Source: Oxalobacteraceae bacterium (GTDB taxonomy: Bacteria > Pseudomonadota > Gammaproteobacteria > Burkholderiales > Burkholderiaceae_D). Taken from it: a stretch of DNA of 6,658 nt. The position numbers were made by a program, and so were the translations under genes. The notes beneath the pieces were generated by a model. The model made no database searches and was not told the origin of the DNA. It saw only the letters and a list, made by a program, of their open reading frames with translations. Positions 1-5,009 of the stretch are shown one piece after another (position 1 is the stretch's first letter; every line of letters starts with the position of its first letter). Where the stretch lies: NCBI GenBank assembly GCA_947446335.1, contig CANFGA010000181.1, positions 1 to 6,658 on the forward strand, in the 5' to 3' direction.

Positions 1-19
1 AGAATTCATTCACAGTTGA

Positions 20-25
20 TATAAT
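20..25 (+). promoter_or_regulatory. possible -10 box for the small membrane protein gene
   Basis: A perfect TATAAT hexamer lies about 80 bases before the preferred ATG at 107. A matching -35 would fall at or beyond the left edge of the window, so the promoter cannot be confirmed. If it is real, transcription would start near base 32. That leaves almost no leader for the upstream ATG at 38 and favours translation from 107. Confidence 0.3.
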
Positions 26-106
26 TGGTATCAGTAAATGCAAGTGGATTTATATGTTGCACCGCACTATAGTGGCGCCAACAATAATATATCGTACTGG
101 AACGTC

Positions 107-406
107 ATGTCTATCATCATTTCAACCGTCCAGGCTGCGCTTGCGCCAGTCCTGGACGTTTCCATTCTGGGAGCCATACAAGCCTTGCTCGGGATGACCT
201 TTTGCGTCGCGCTGCTGGTTTTGTTCAAGCCACTGTTGCTCGGTATCGCGCGCGCGATGGTGCTGGTGGTGAAGCCGCGCTTGAGCAAAGAACAGCGCCT
301 GGCGCGGCGTCAGATGAAGGATGCGATGATCGTCAAGCGGATGTTGCAAACCATGGATGGTTCGGCGTCCAGTCAGGCCGCCGATTTGCGCGCACTAGGG
401 CGCTGA
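107..406 (+). CDS. small predicted inner-membrane protein, function unknown
   Basis: I do not recognise this 99-residue protein. Residues about 12-38 form a long hydrophobic stretch (AALAPVL... to ...CVALLVLF), and a second hydrophobic run (LLLGIARAMVLVV) follows after one Lys-Pro. This predicts one or two membrane segments. The C-terminal ~45 residues are strongly basic (KPRLSKEQRLARRQMK), which by the positive-inside rule should be cytoplasmic, and the protein ends in a small Ser/Ala-rich tail. The reading frame opens earlier, at an ATG at 38, but the added 23 residues are hydrophilic, have no ribosome site and would start only a few bases after the possible transcription start. I therefore prefer the ATG at 107, preceded by a weak GGA. 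The gene converges on the ferredoxin gene, with 40 bases between the stops. No operon partner is visible inside the window. Confidence 0.55.
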   Translation: MSIIISTVQAALAPVLDVSILGAIQALLGMTFCVALLVLFKPLLLGIARAMVLVVKPRLSKEQRLARRQMKDAMIVKRMLQTMDGSASSQAADLRALGR

Positions 407-431
407 TTTTCCACGCTGACGCAGCATTCCC

Positions 432-448
432 GACCCGTATCTCGGGTC
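432..448. terminator. possible hairpin terminator between convergent genes
   Basis: GACCCG-TATCT-CGGGTC forms a perfect 6-bp stem with a 5-base loop. It overlaps the TGA of the ferredoxin gene and sits between two convergent genes. Neither strand has a run of T after the stem, so it is not a classical intrinsic terminator. It may cap or stabilise the 3' end of the rsmD-coaD-ferredoxin transcript. Confidence 0.3.
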
Positions 449-698
449 AAACCGTCGCTTGCAGACGTTCGTATTTGGCGCGCAATTGTTCTTCAGTTTC
501 GCGCCATTCCAGATTGAATGGAATGCAGTTGACCGGGCACACTTGCTGGCACTGCGGTTCGTTGAAATGGCCCACGCATTCGGTGCATTTGTTGGGATCG
601 ATCTCGTAGATTTCGGCTCCCATATAAATCGCGTCATTCGGGCACTCAGGCTCGCATACATCGCAGTTGATGCAGTCGTCGGTGATCATTAATGCCAT
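447..698 (-). CDS. 2[4Fe-4S] ferredoxin, Allochromatium vinosum/YfhL type
   Basis: This 83-residue electron carrier has two 4Fe-4S centres and is soluble in the cytoplasm. The first motif is Cys9-x2-Cys12-x2-Cys15-x3-Cys19-Pro. The second is the expanded form Cys38-x2-Cys41-x8-Cys50-x3-Cys54-Pro, with an extra Cys58. The 8-residue insertion between the second and third cysteines of the second motif, and the charged C-terminal helix (ETEEQLRAKYERLQ), are hallmarks of the A. vinosum-type low-potential ferredoxins also called YfhL. By family rule Cys9/12/15/54 hold one cluster and Cys19/38/41/50 the other. The start MALMITDD matches the conserved N-terminus of the family; a longer in-frame extension runs into coaD and is rejected. 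The gene begins 14 bases after the coaD stop, so it is co-transcribed with coaD. The redox partner in this organism is unknown. The symbol fdx is often used but is ambiguous, so none is given. Confidence 0.93.
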   Translation of the reverse strand: MALMITDDCINCDVCEPECPNDAIYMGAEIYEIDPNKCTECVGHFNEPQCQQVCPVNCIPFNLEWRETEEQLRAKYERLQATV

Positions 699-712
699 GG
701 CTAAACTGGCCT

Positions 713-1207
713 TTATTCTGGGTCGGCCATCGTTGCAATCTTCTTTTGCAGCCAACGGTCCACCGATGGAAAAACAAACTTGGATACATCGCCGCCCAGC
801 ATCGCGATCTCGCGCACGATGGTGCCTGAGATGAATTGATACTGGTCGGACGGCGTCAAAAACAGGGTTTCGACATCCGGCAACAGATAGCGGTTCATGC
901 CCGCCATCTGGAATTCAAATTCGAAGTCGGACACGGCGCGCAAGCCACGCATGATGACGCGCGCATCGTGCTTGCGCACGAAGTCTTTCAGCAAACCTGA
1001 AAAACTCTCGACCTTGACGTTGGGATAGTGGCCCAGCACTTCATTGGCGATCGCGAGGCGCTCGTCGAGCGAGAAAAACGGCTTCTTGTTCCTGCTGTCG
1101 GCGACCCCGACGATCAGGGTGCCAAACAGGCCCGACGCGCGGCGCACCAAATCTTCATGACCGCGCGTGAGCGGATCGAATGTTCCCGGATAGACAGCAA
1201 CTACCAT
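713..1207 (-). CDS. coaD: phosphopantetheine adenylyltransferase (CoaD)
   Basis: CoaD transfers AMP from ATP to 4'-phosphopantetheine, making dephospho-CoA and pyrophosphate; it is the penultimate step of coenzyme A synthesis and cytosolic. The 164-residue length is typical of the family. The nucleotidyltransferase signature is clear: YPGTFDPLTRGH at 6-17 with the T-x-G-H catalytic motif (Thr14, His17), Lys42 after DSRNK, RGLRAVSDFEFE at 87-98, and the ISGTIVRE motif at 126-133 that contacts ATP phosphates. The ATG at 1207 has an AGGAG ribosome site at 1217-1213, five bases upstream, and gives the conserved start MVVAVYPGTF. A longer frame starts at 1252 inside the group II intron (see findings). 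The gene lies between rsmD and a ferredoxin gene, a known betaproteobacterial order, but here a 2.88-kb intron ends only 25 bases before its start codon. Expression from an rsmD promoter would have to read through or splice out the intron. Confidence 0.97.
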   Translation of the reverse strand: MVVAVYPGTFDPLTRGHEDLVRRASGLFGTLIVGVADSRNKKPFFSLDERLAIANEVLGHYPNVKVESFSGLLKDFVRKHDARVIMRGLRAVSDFEFEFQMAGMNRYLLPDVETLFLTPSDQYQFISGTIVREIAMLGGDVSKFVFPSVDRWLQKKIATMADPE

Positions 1208-1212
1208 TGCGG

Positions 1213-1217
1213 CTCCT
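1213..1217 (-). promoter_or_regulatory. coaD ribosome binding site
   Basis: AGGAG on the minus strand lies five bases before the ATG at 1207. It sits in the 3' exon, 16 bases beyond the inferred intron end, so it is kept after splicing. It decides the start at 1207 over the upstream in-frame ATG at 1252. Confidence 0.8.
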
Positions 1218-1232
1218 GCAAATGCACCAATA

Positions 1233-1307
1233 GTAGGGTAGGAGGACCCCATTACTGAGATCCTCCCCCCTAAGAACCGTGCTTGCGACTTTCACCGCAC
1301 ACGGCTC
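1233..1307 (-). ncRNA. group II intron domains V and VI
   Basis: Domain V occupies 1307-1274 and has the canonical 34 bases. A 9-bp lower stem begins GAGCC (containing the catalytic AGC triad); then comes a GCGGU/GUCGC upper stem closed by a GAAA tetraloop, and an AA two-base bulge on the 3' side before GCACGGUUC. Three bases later domain VI starts. GGAGGA (1266-1261) pairs with UCCUCC (1246-1241), and GGG pairs with CCC (1238-1236), leaving U1240 and A1239 unpaired; A1239 is the expected branch point. If the intron ends at AC (1234-1233), A1239 is the seventh base from the end, which fits the family rule. An alternative end at AT (1230) cannot be excluded. Domain V is near-certain; the exact 3' boundary is good to about three bases. 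Confidence 0.93.
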
Positions 1308-1321
1308 AAGCAAAATAAAAA

Positions 1322-1337
1322 GTTCCTATATAGGAAC
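1322..1337. repeat. 16-bp perfect palindrome over the RT stop codon
   Basis: GTTCCTAT followed by ATAGGAAC is a perfect inverted repeat. It contains the TAG stop (1328-1326) of the intron-encoded protein and the last sense codons before it. It falls in the part of the intron where domain IV should close before domain V, so it may be a local RNA stem near the domain IV/V junction, or it may be chance. Confidence 0.6.
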
Positions 1338-3026
1338 CGGCTTCACTACCTTCAAATTAAGGCTATGCACTTGTGCATGACAATTTGGGTGCAATAATAC
1401 TCGATTTCTAAGAGCATCGGTTCCATGATCCATAGTGTAAACTATATGGTGATCATGCCACCCGGTGTCAAAATCCATCTCATATCCGCACAGCGCACAC
1501 TTGCCGCCCTGGTCCACATACAGTCGAATCCACTCTTTCCGATAGCGCATGTTTTTCAACATTCGATCCCGGTGCAGTGTCTCGCCGTACATTTCCCAAG
1601 TCGGGTCGTAGGGGTTGAACGCCCCTTTGATTTTTATGTGACGCTCAATGGCCGTACCCGAGAGTGAGTACAAATCCATTATCGCCTTACTGTCGTTTTC
1701 ACTTTTTATGTCACAGGCAAACACCCAGTTGCGGTCGCCAACTGACCGCCAGTACCTTCGGCGAATCCAGTCAGCCCCCTTGGTCGGGTGCCTGCGTTTT
1801 GCCCACCGCATAAGTCGCCAGAACAGCAGCGACTCCATGCGTGAGAACGATTGCTTGGCTACAACAGGTGAGTGATATTGTGCCCAACCCCGTAGCATCG
1901 GGTTGAGCAGTCGTATCAGGTTCTTCTGCGTCGCCCCTGAATTGTCGCTGATGACGTTCCTGAGCTTTTCATAAAACGCTTTCACGTTCTTTTTACTTGG
2001 CTTGATGAGCAGTTTTCCCGAGTATTTTCGGAAATTCCACCCAAGAAAATCGAAGCCATCGTCGATATGCACGATCTTGGTCTTGGCAGGAGCCAGTTTC
2101 AGCCCCCTTTTTGCGAGAAATGCCTCCACCCATGGCCGAATTTCGTCAGTGAGCAGCTCTTGTGAAGCCCCTGTGATGACGAAGTCGTCCGCGTATCGTA
2201 CGACACCAACTTTGAGCTTCCGCGCCTTGCCGATACCCCATTTCGCATTGAGATATGCCATGAGTTCCGCTTCCAGCCCATTCAGCGTCCAGTTTGCAAG
2301 TGCAGGGCTGATGATGCCGCCCTGCGGCGTTCCTGTCGTGGTTGCCCTCAATTGCTTGCCCTCGACAACTCCTGCTTTCAACCATTTTTGAAGAATCGAT
2401 TTGTCAATACGAATGTTGTCGATCATCCAATTGTGGTTAATGTTGTCGAAGAAGCCTTCAATGTCCGTGTCCAGCACCCATACCGCTGAGTCCTTGCGGG
2501 ACATGCGATTGAATATTTGTGACATTGCGTCGGCAGTAGCGCGGTTTTTCCGAAACCCGTAAGAGTTCTGGTCGCTCACCGTCTCCAAGACCGGATCAAG
2601 AGCCAGCAGATGAAGTGCCTGCATTGCTCTGTCACGCATGGTTGGTATACCCAAAGGGCGTAGCTTTCCATTCGATTTTGGGATGTTGACCCTCCGTAGT
2701 GGCAGGGGCTGATACCGAGACTTTCTGAGGTTTGCAATTGCTGCGTATTTTTGTTGCGGAGTTTCCCAAAGTTGCCGGTCTACCCCTGCAGTGCGTTTGC
2801 CCTGATTTTCCGTCACCCGCTTTACGGCCAGTGCTTTGGCGCAGAACGAGCGTGTCAGCCACCGTTGCAGAGATTTCACCCTGCGCCAGTTGCTTTCCAA
2901 TGTTGCCTTCGCTAGACGATGCTGCATGACCTTCACATTCTTTTGAATCTTGCGCCAAGAAATGGCGCTCCATTCAGTTGGAATATGCGAGGACGCAGAA
3001 CCGACCAATTGTTCGATTACTTCCAT
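1326..3026 (-). CDS. ltrA: group II intron reverse transcriptase/maturase with HNH endonuclease
   Basis: This 566-residue intron-encoded protein is multifunctional: it aids splicing of its own intron as a maturase, cuts the bottom strand of the DNA target, and copies the RNA into DNA. Visible domains are: N-terminal RT0/RT1 region (GKRTAGVD at 76-83, LRPLGIPTMRDR at 122-133), RT2-RT3 (YGFRKNRATADA at 156-167, LDTDIEGFFDNI at 185-196 with catalytic Asp188), RT4 (TGTPQGGIISP at 231-241), and RT5 with the catalytic YADD at 278-281. RT6-7 includes FDFLGWNF (325-332), followed by maturase domain X (about 360-410, with MLRGWAQYH). A C-terminal HNH domain has CxxC (510/513), DHH (525-527), and HPNCH (546-550) with His554. 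All key residues are present and the frame is open, so the protein should be functional. The start at 3026 has a GAGG 7-8 bases upstream (3037-3034). The gene name is generic for the family. Confidence 0.95.
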   Translation of the reverse strand: MEVIEQLVGSASSHIPTEWSAISWRKIQKNVKVMQHRLAKATLESNWRRVKSLQRWLTRSFCAKALAVKRVTENQGKRTAGVDRQLWETPQQKYAAIANLRKSRYQPLPLRRVNIPKSNGKLRPLGIPTMRDRAMQALHLLALDPVLETVSDQNSYGFRKNRATADAMSQIFNRMSRKDSAVWVLDTDIEGFFDNINHNWMIDNIRIDKSILQKWLKAGVVEGKQLRATTTGTPQGGIISPALANWTLNGLEAELMAYLNAKWGIGKARKLKVGVVRYADDFVITGASQELLTDEIRPWVEAFLAKRGLKLAPAKTKIVHIDDGFDFLGWNFRKYSGKLLIKPSKKNVKAFYEKLRNVISDNSGATQKNLIRLLNPMLRGWAQYHSPVVAKQSFSRMESLLFWRLMRWAKRRHPTKGADWIRRRYWRSVGDRNWVFACDIKSENDSKAIMDLYSLSGTAIERHIKIKGAFNPYDPTWEMYGETLHRDRMLKNMRYRKEWIRLYVDQGGKCALCGYEMDFDTGWHDHHIVYTMDHGTDALRNRVLLHPNCHAQVHSLNLKVVKPVPI

Positions 3027-3403
3027 TGCTGAACCTCGTTAGGTGATGCCTGCCGAGGACGCGATTTCTCCCCGAAGGGATAGAAGCGTCCCTTCGAGGC
3101 GTGGATTGTCTATACAGTTGTCTGACGACTATTTCACCAGATGGAAGTCTGCCTGCTTTCGCAGTAGGACAAATTTTGAATCCCTATCCATGCCATTACA
3201 GCATGGCATTTGCTTTTTCCATCCTCCCATACCTGCTCCCTCAACAGCTTCCCTTGCAGGTTGCCTGCCGAAACGACCTGTTGTTGCTGGGTCGTACGGC
3301 AAGGAATCAGGCTTACCACGTTCCTTGAGATACCAATGCGGTCAGTTGCCCCGCACTTGACCGTTTAGGACTCGTCTTTCCCCCGGTGGTTTGTATGACG
3401 ACG

Positions 3404-3426
3404 TATCCCTAGTTCCAACAGGGATA
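3404..3426 (-). other. EBS1 hairpin of the intron (exon recognition loop)
   Basis: TATCCCT/AGGGATA forms a perfect 7-bp stem around a 9-base loop, read GUUGGAACU on the minus strand. UGGAAC (3417-3412) in the loop pairs with the last six exon bases GUUCUA (4120-4115): five Watson-Crick pairs and one G-U. A hairpin loop of this kind is the known form of EBS1 in domain I, and it sets both splicing and retrohoming specificity. A second copy of UUGGAAC lies about 75 bases upstream in the intron RNA (near 3490), but I see no comparable loop there. Confidence 0.75.
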
Positions 3427-3475
3427 TCCAACCACTTACCGTTTTGGTTAAGGCCTATCAGCAGATTTGGCCTTT

Positions 3476-3481
3476 CAATGC
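3476..3481 (-). other. possible EBS2
   Basis: GCAUUG on the minus strand can pair with UAAUGC in the 5' exon (4128-4123): five Watson-Crick pairs and one U-G. That exon segment lies two bases upstream of IBS1, where IBS2 is expected, and the candidate lies about 60 bases 5' of EBS1 in the RNA, a usual spacing. A competing candidate, GUGCAU at 3805-3800, could pair with AUGCGC directly abutting IBS1, so the assignment is tentative. Confidence 0.4.
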
Positions 3482-3978
3482 TTACGGGGGTTCCAACGAC
3501 GATTCACATTACGTTGTCCTTGCGGTACTCACCTAGCCCCTCAACCGCCTTTCTGCTAGCAGTCTCCATCCTGGCACTCGCGTGACTGGAATGCTGGAAA
3601 AATCCCAAGGGTGCATTGTCCTTGAAGCTTCACACCCCGCCGTTGCCGGCAACGCATGTTCAAGTAGGTGACGAATGGTCGTGCATTCGGTCGTAGCACC
3701 TGATGTTTCGGGTACGACAAGATATCTCAAAGCTTTCGCCTTGCCGCCAGCGGTATTTCCGTAGCAAATTTGTCCTCAGAGTCATTGCTGACTTGCCGTA
3801 TGCACTCCCCGGTAAGGGAGAATCATGATTTGACGGAATATATTTCCGATTCGTCGTTATTTGGCAACACTCACTCGCTTTTTGAGCAGTACATGACGCG
3901 GAAAAGCACACAAAACAGACAAATACTGTGCGTGATCGTTACCGTGAAATCTATTTTGGGTGGGTATTTGAGGTTGAC

Positions 3979-4112
3979 GTATATGACATTCGCTAGGCGA
4001 AGTCATACAGCCCACGCTAACATCCTTTGAAAAATCAAGGACTTAGCGCATGTTTGCGGGGTACTTCTCTGGACTTACTACCGCTTAGCGGTGATTTAGC
4101 GACACGTGTCGC
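3979..4112 (-). repeat. cluster of inverted repeats with TTAGCG motifs at the intron 5' end
   Basis: Four stem-forming segments occur in 134 bases. They are 3979-4008 (GTAT..GAC.TTCGC with GCGAA.GTC.ATAC), 4015-4048 (CGCTAA..TCC..TGA with TCA.GGA..TTAGCG), 4081-4091 (CCGC-TTA-GCGG) and 4099-4112 (perfect palindrome GCGACAC/GTGTCGC). TTAGCG appears at 4043, 4085 and 4096, and inverted as CGCTAA at 4015. The 5' end of the intron lies two bases beyond the last palindrome. This could be an enlarged subdomain of domain I or the remains of another element nested in it. Confidence 0.6.
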
Positions 4113-4114
4113 AC

Positions 4115-4186
4115 TAGAACGCGCATTATGCCTGAAAATCAGGCGCTCTCGGCCCTCTGGCAACCGATCCCGATTCCTGACCGATT
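4115..4186 (-). other. rsmD-side remnant of the rsmD-coaD spacer (5' exon)
   Basis: These 72 bases between the rsmD stop and the intron hold IBS1 (4120-4115), a possible IBS2, a hairpin GCCTGA-TTT-TCAGGC (4144-4130, minus strand) and, directly after it, CATAAT (4129-4124), which resembles a -10 box. No matching -35 is found at 16-18 bases, so a separate coaD promoter is not supported. The hairpin has no T-run and is a weak terminator candidate at best. Confidence 0.5.
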
Positions 4187-4855
4187 TCAAAGCGGCGCTG
4201 GCGCCGGCTTGGTTTCGTGCACTTCTTTATTGTAAGCAAGCAAATGAAAGAACACCGTGCCTGCCTTGTCTGCGCGCAGCACTTGCCACGGCGTCATCCA
4301 TTGTGGCTTTTCTTCACCGGGCCCGTCGAAGGTCAACGGCTGGCCCGATTCGGCATAGACCAGGCCACCCTCGTTCAGCAAGGCGGCCGCCAGGGGCAAC
4401 GCGCGTATCAGCCAATCCTGCTGATACGGCGGATCGAGGAAGATCAGGTCGAAACGCTGGCCGCGCGACGCCAGCGTTTGCGCGGTGGCCAGCGCATCGC
4501 CGCGGATCAATTGCACTTGCTCGGCCTTCAGCTTGGCCTTGACTTCGCCTAGTTGTTCGATCACCGGCGTGTGGGCGTCGACCATCGTCACCGCCAGAGC
4601 GCCGCGACTGGCCGCCTCGAAGCCGAGCGCGCCGCTGCCGGCGAACAGATCGAGGCAAACCGCGTCGCTCCAGACGCCATCGCGCAAGTGGTTGATCCAG
4701 TTGAACACGGTTTCCCGCACCCGGTCCGGGGTCGGGCGCAGACCGGCCGCCTTCAGCACTGGCAGCGCGGTGCGCTTCCAGATGCCGCCGATGATGCGCA
4801 CTGCGTTCGAGTGCGGCGGATGGTGCACCGGGATTTTTGCGATCTTCTTTTGCAT
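4187..4855 (-). CDS. rsmD: 16S rRNA (guanine(966)-N2)-methyltransferase RsmD
   Basis: RsmD is an S-adenosylmethionine-dependent enzyme that methylates N2 of G966 in 16S rRNA during 30S assembly. The 222-residue protein shows the family pattern: RIIGGIWKR at 20-28, the conserved RPTPDRVRETVFNWI at 40-54, SAM-binding motif I LDLFAGSGALGFEA at 68-81, acidic motif II MVDAH at 91-95, RGDA at 118-121, and the catalytic FLDPPY at 139-144 typical of N-methyltransferases acting on exocyclic amino groups. The ATG at 4855 gives a short basic N-terminus before the conserved RIIGG. A frame extension to 4930 would run into the inverted repeat and is not favoured. No strong ribosome site precedes the ATG. 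The C-terminal tail (HETKPAPAPL) is a little extended. It is the first gene of the rsmD-coaD-ferredoxin operon, which the intron interrupts 72 bases after the rsmD stop. Confidence 0.95.
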   Translation of the reverse strand: MQKKIAKIPVHHPPHSNAVRIIGGIWKRTALPVLKAAGLRPTPDRVRETVFNWINHLRDGVWSDAVCLDLFAGSGALGFEAASRGALAVTMVDAHTPVIEQLGEVKAKLKAEQVQLIRGDALATAQTLASRGQRFDLIFLDPPYQQDWLIRALPLAAALLNEGGLVYAESGQPLTFDGPGEEKPQWMTPWQVLRADKAGTVFFHLLAYNKEVHETKPAPAPL

Positions 4856-4883
4856 GGATAATTTCAGGATTTCTGTGGCGGCC

Positions 4884-4889
4884 ACTATA
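4884..4889 (-). promoter_or_regulatory. possible -10 box of the rsmD promoter
   Basis: TATAGT on the minus strand lies about 28 bases before the rsmD ATG at 4855, a good distance for a sigma-70 promoter with a short leader. The segment 17 bases further upstream (GCATTG) is a poor -35, so this rests on the -10 alone. Confidence 0.3.
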
Positions 4890-4916
4890 CCATGGGGGCA
4901 TGGCGCCAATGCTGCA

Positions 4917-4989
4917 GGGGACAGGCTCAACCGGGGAGCGACGGTATCGGCAAATTCGCGCGAAAGTGACCCCGATTGAACCTGTCCCC
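4917..4989 (-). repeat. long imperfect inverted repeat, REP-like, between the lipoprotein gene and rsmD
   Basis: Two 20-base arms (4917-4936 and 4970-4989), both beginning or ending in the GGGGACAGG/CCTGTCCCC core, are complementary at 18 of 20 positions and enclose 33 bases that contain the small palindrome TTCGCGCGAA (4955-4964). The two mismatches are C-A on the plus strand but G-U wobbles on the minus strand, so only the minus-strand RNA forms an unbroken 20-bp stem. That strand is the transcript of the upstream lipoprotein gene, whose stop lies 20 bases before the repeat. It could end or protect that mRNA. GGGGACAGG-type inverted repeats are, to my knowledge, often dispersed and linked to Y1 (IS200-like) REP-associated transposases, but no such gene is in this window. 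Confidence 0.75.
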
Positions 4990-5009
4990 AGTTTTACATC
5001 GTATCTCCG

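Larger units (their letters stand above)
1233..4114 (-). mobile_element. group II intron (retroelement) with RT-HNH ORF, inserted between rsmD and coaD
   Basis: This self-splicing retrotransposing intron of about 2,882 bases lies in the same orientation as the host operon. The 5' end is GUGCGAC at 4114-4108, matching the group II 5' consensus GUGYG. The last six bases of the 5' exon (GUUCUA, 4120-4115) pair completely, with one G-U, with UGGAAC (3417-3412) in the loop of a 7-bp hairpin, as IBS1/EBS1 should. No other GUUC occurs on the minus strand between about 3600 and 4114, which supports this boundary. Domains V and VI define the 3' end. An intact RT/maturase/endonuclease gene lies in the position of domain IV. 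The intron has lower GC than its flanks, consistent with transfer. Splicing would leave a 97-base rsmD-coaD spacer. Group II introns make no target duplication, and none is seen. The 1,088 bases before the ORF are unusually long for this kind of element. Confidence 0.9.
3027..4114 (-). ncRNA. 5' structured RNA of the group II intron (domains I-III and start of IV), no protein gene
   Basis: These 1,088 bases hold no credible gene and many stems readable on the minus strand. The inner part (3027 to about 3640) looks like the usual domain I-III core. It has hairpins at 3073-3096 (8 bp), 3189-3208 (7 bp, ATGCCAT/ATGGCAT), 3273-3296, 3300-3327 (7 bp, CAAGGAA/TTCCTTG), 3339-3363 (CGGTCA/TGACCG) and the EBS1 hairpin at 3404-3426. 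Further upstream, minus-strand GNRA-capped hairpins occur at 3743-3728 (6 bp, GAAA loop) and 3793-3780 (5 bp, GCAA loop), then 3820-3805 and 3848-3834. The outermost part (about 3979-4112) has four more stem-forming inverted repeats. Which stems belong to which domain is my inference from their order; only EBS1 is assigned with confidence. Confidence 0.75.

Noticed and set aside
699..755. Ferredoxin starting 19 residues earlier
   Set aside because: The extension overlaps coaD coding sequence and does not match the conserved ALMITD N-terminus of the family.
1208..1252. CoaD starting at the ATG at 1252
   Set aside because: That ATG is within intron domain VI and the added residues are not part of the family; the ATG at 1207 has its own AGGAG. 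Kept only as a finding about unspliced RNA.
3043..3360. Open frame of 105 codons on the plus strand upstream of the RT gene
   Set aside because: It lies antisense to the structured intron core and overlaps many RNA stems; it has no ribosome site and no recognisable protein features.
3640..3660. Alternative intron 5' end near the GUGUGAAGC sequence, which would give the usual ~610-base leader
   Set aside because: The bases before it do not pair with the EBS1 loop, while GUUCUA before 4114 does, and GUGCGAC at 4114 is a better 5' consensus.
3770..4030. Open frame of 86 codons on the plus strand in the long 5' arm
   Set aside because: Its composition is unlike the neighbouring genes, it crosses several inverted repeats, and it has no domain or plausible start signal; structured RNA explains the region better.
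3979..4112. Integron attC-like site or CRISPR-like array
   Set aside because: The TTAGCG motifs lack the GTTRRRY/RYYYAAC pair of an attC and the spacing is irregular; there are no repeats with uniform spacers.
4027..4542. Long plus-strand frame of 171 codons over the intron end and rsmD
   Set aside because: It is antisense to rsmD, Arg/Pro/Ala-rich as expected for a GC-rich shadow frame, and lacks any family resemblance.
4856..4930. RsmD starting at 4930
   Set aside because: The extra 25 residues run through the promoter-like region into the edge of the inverted repeat and are not part of the family core.
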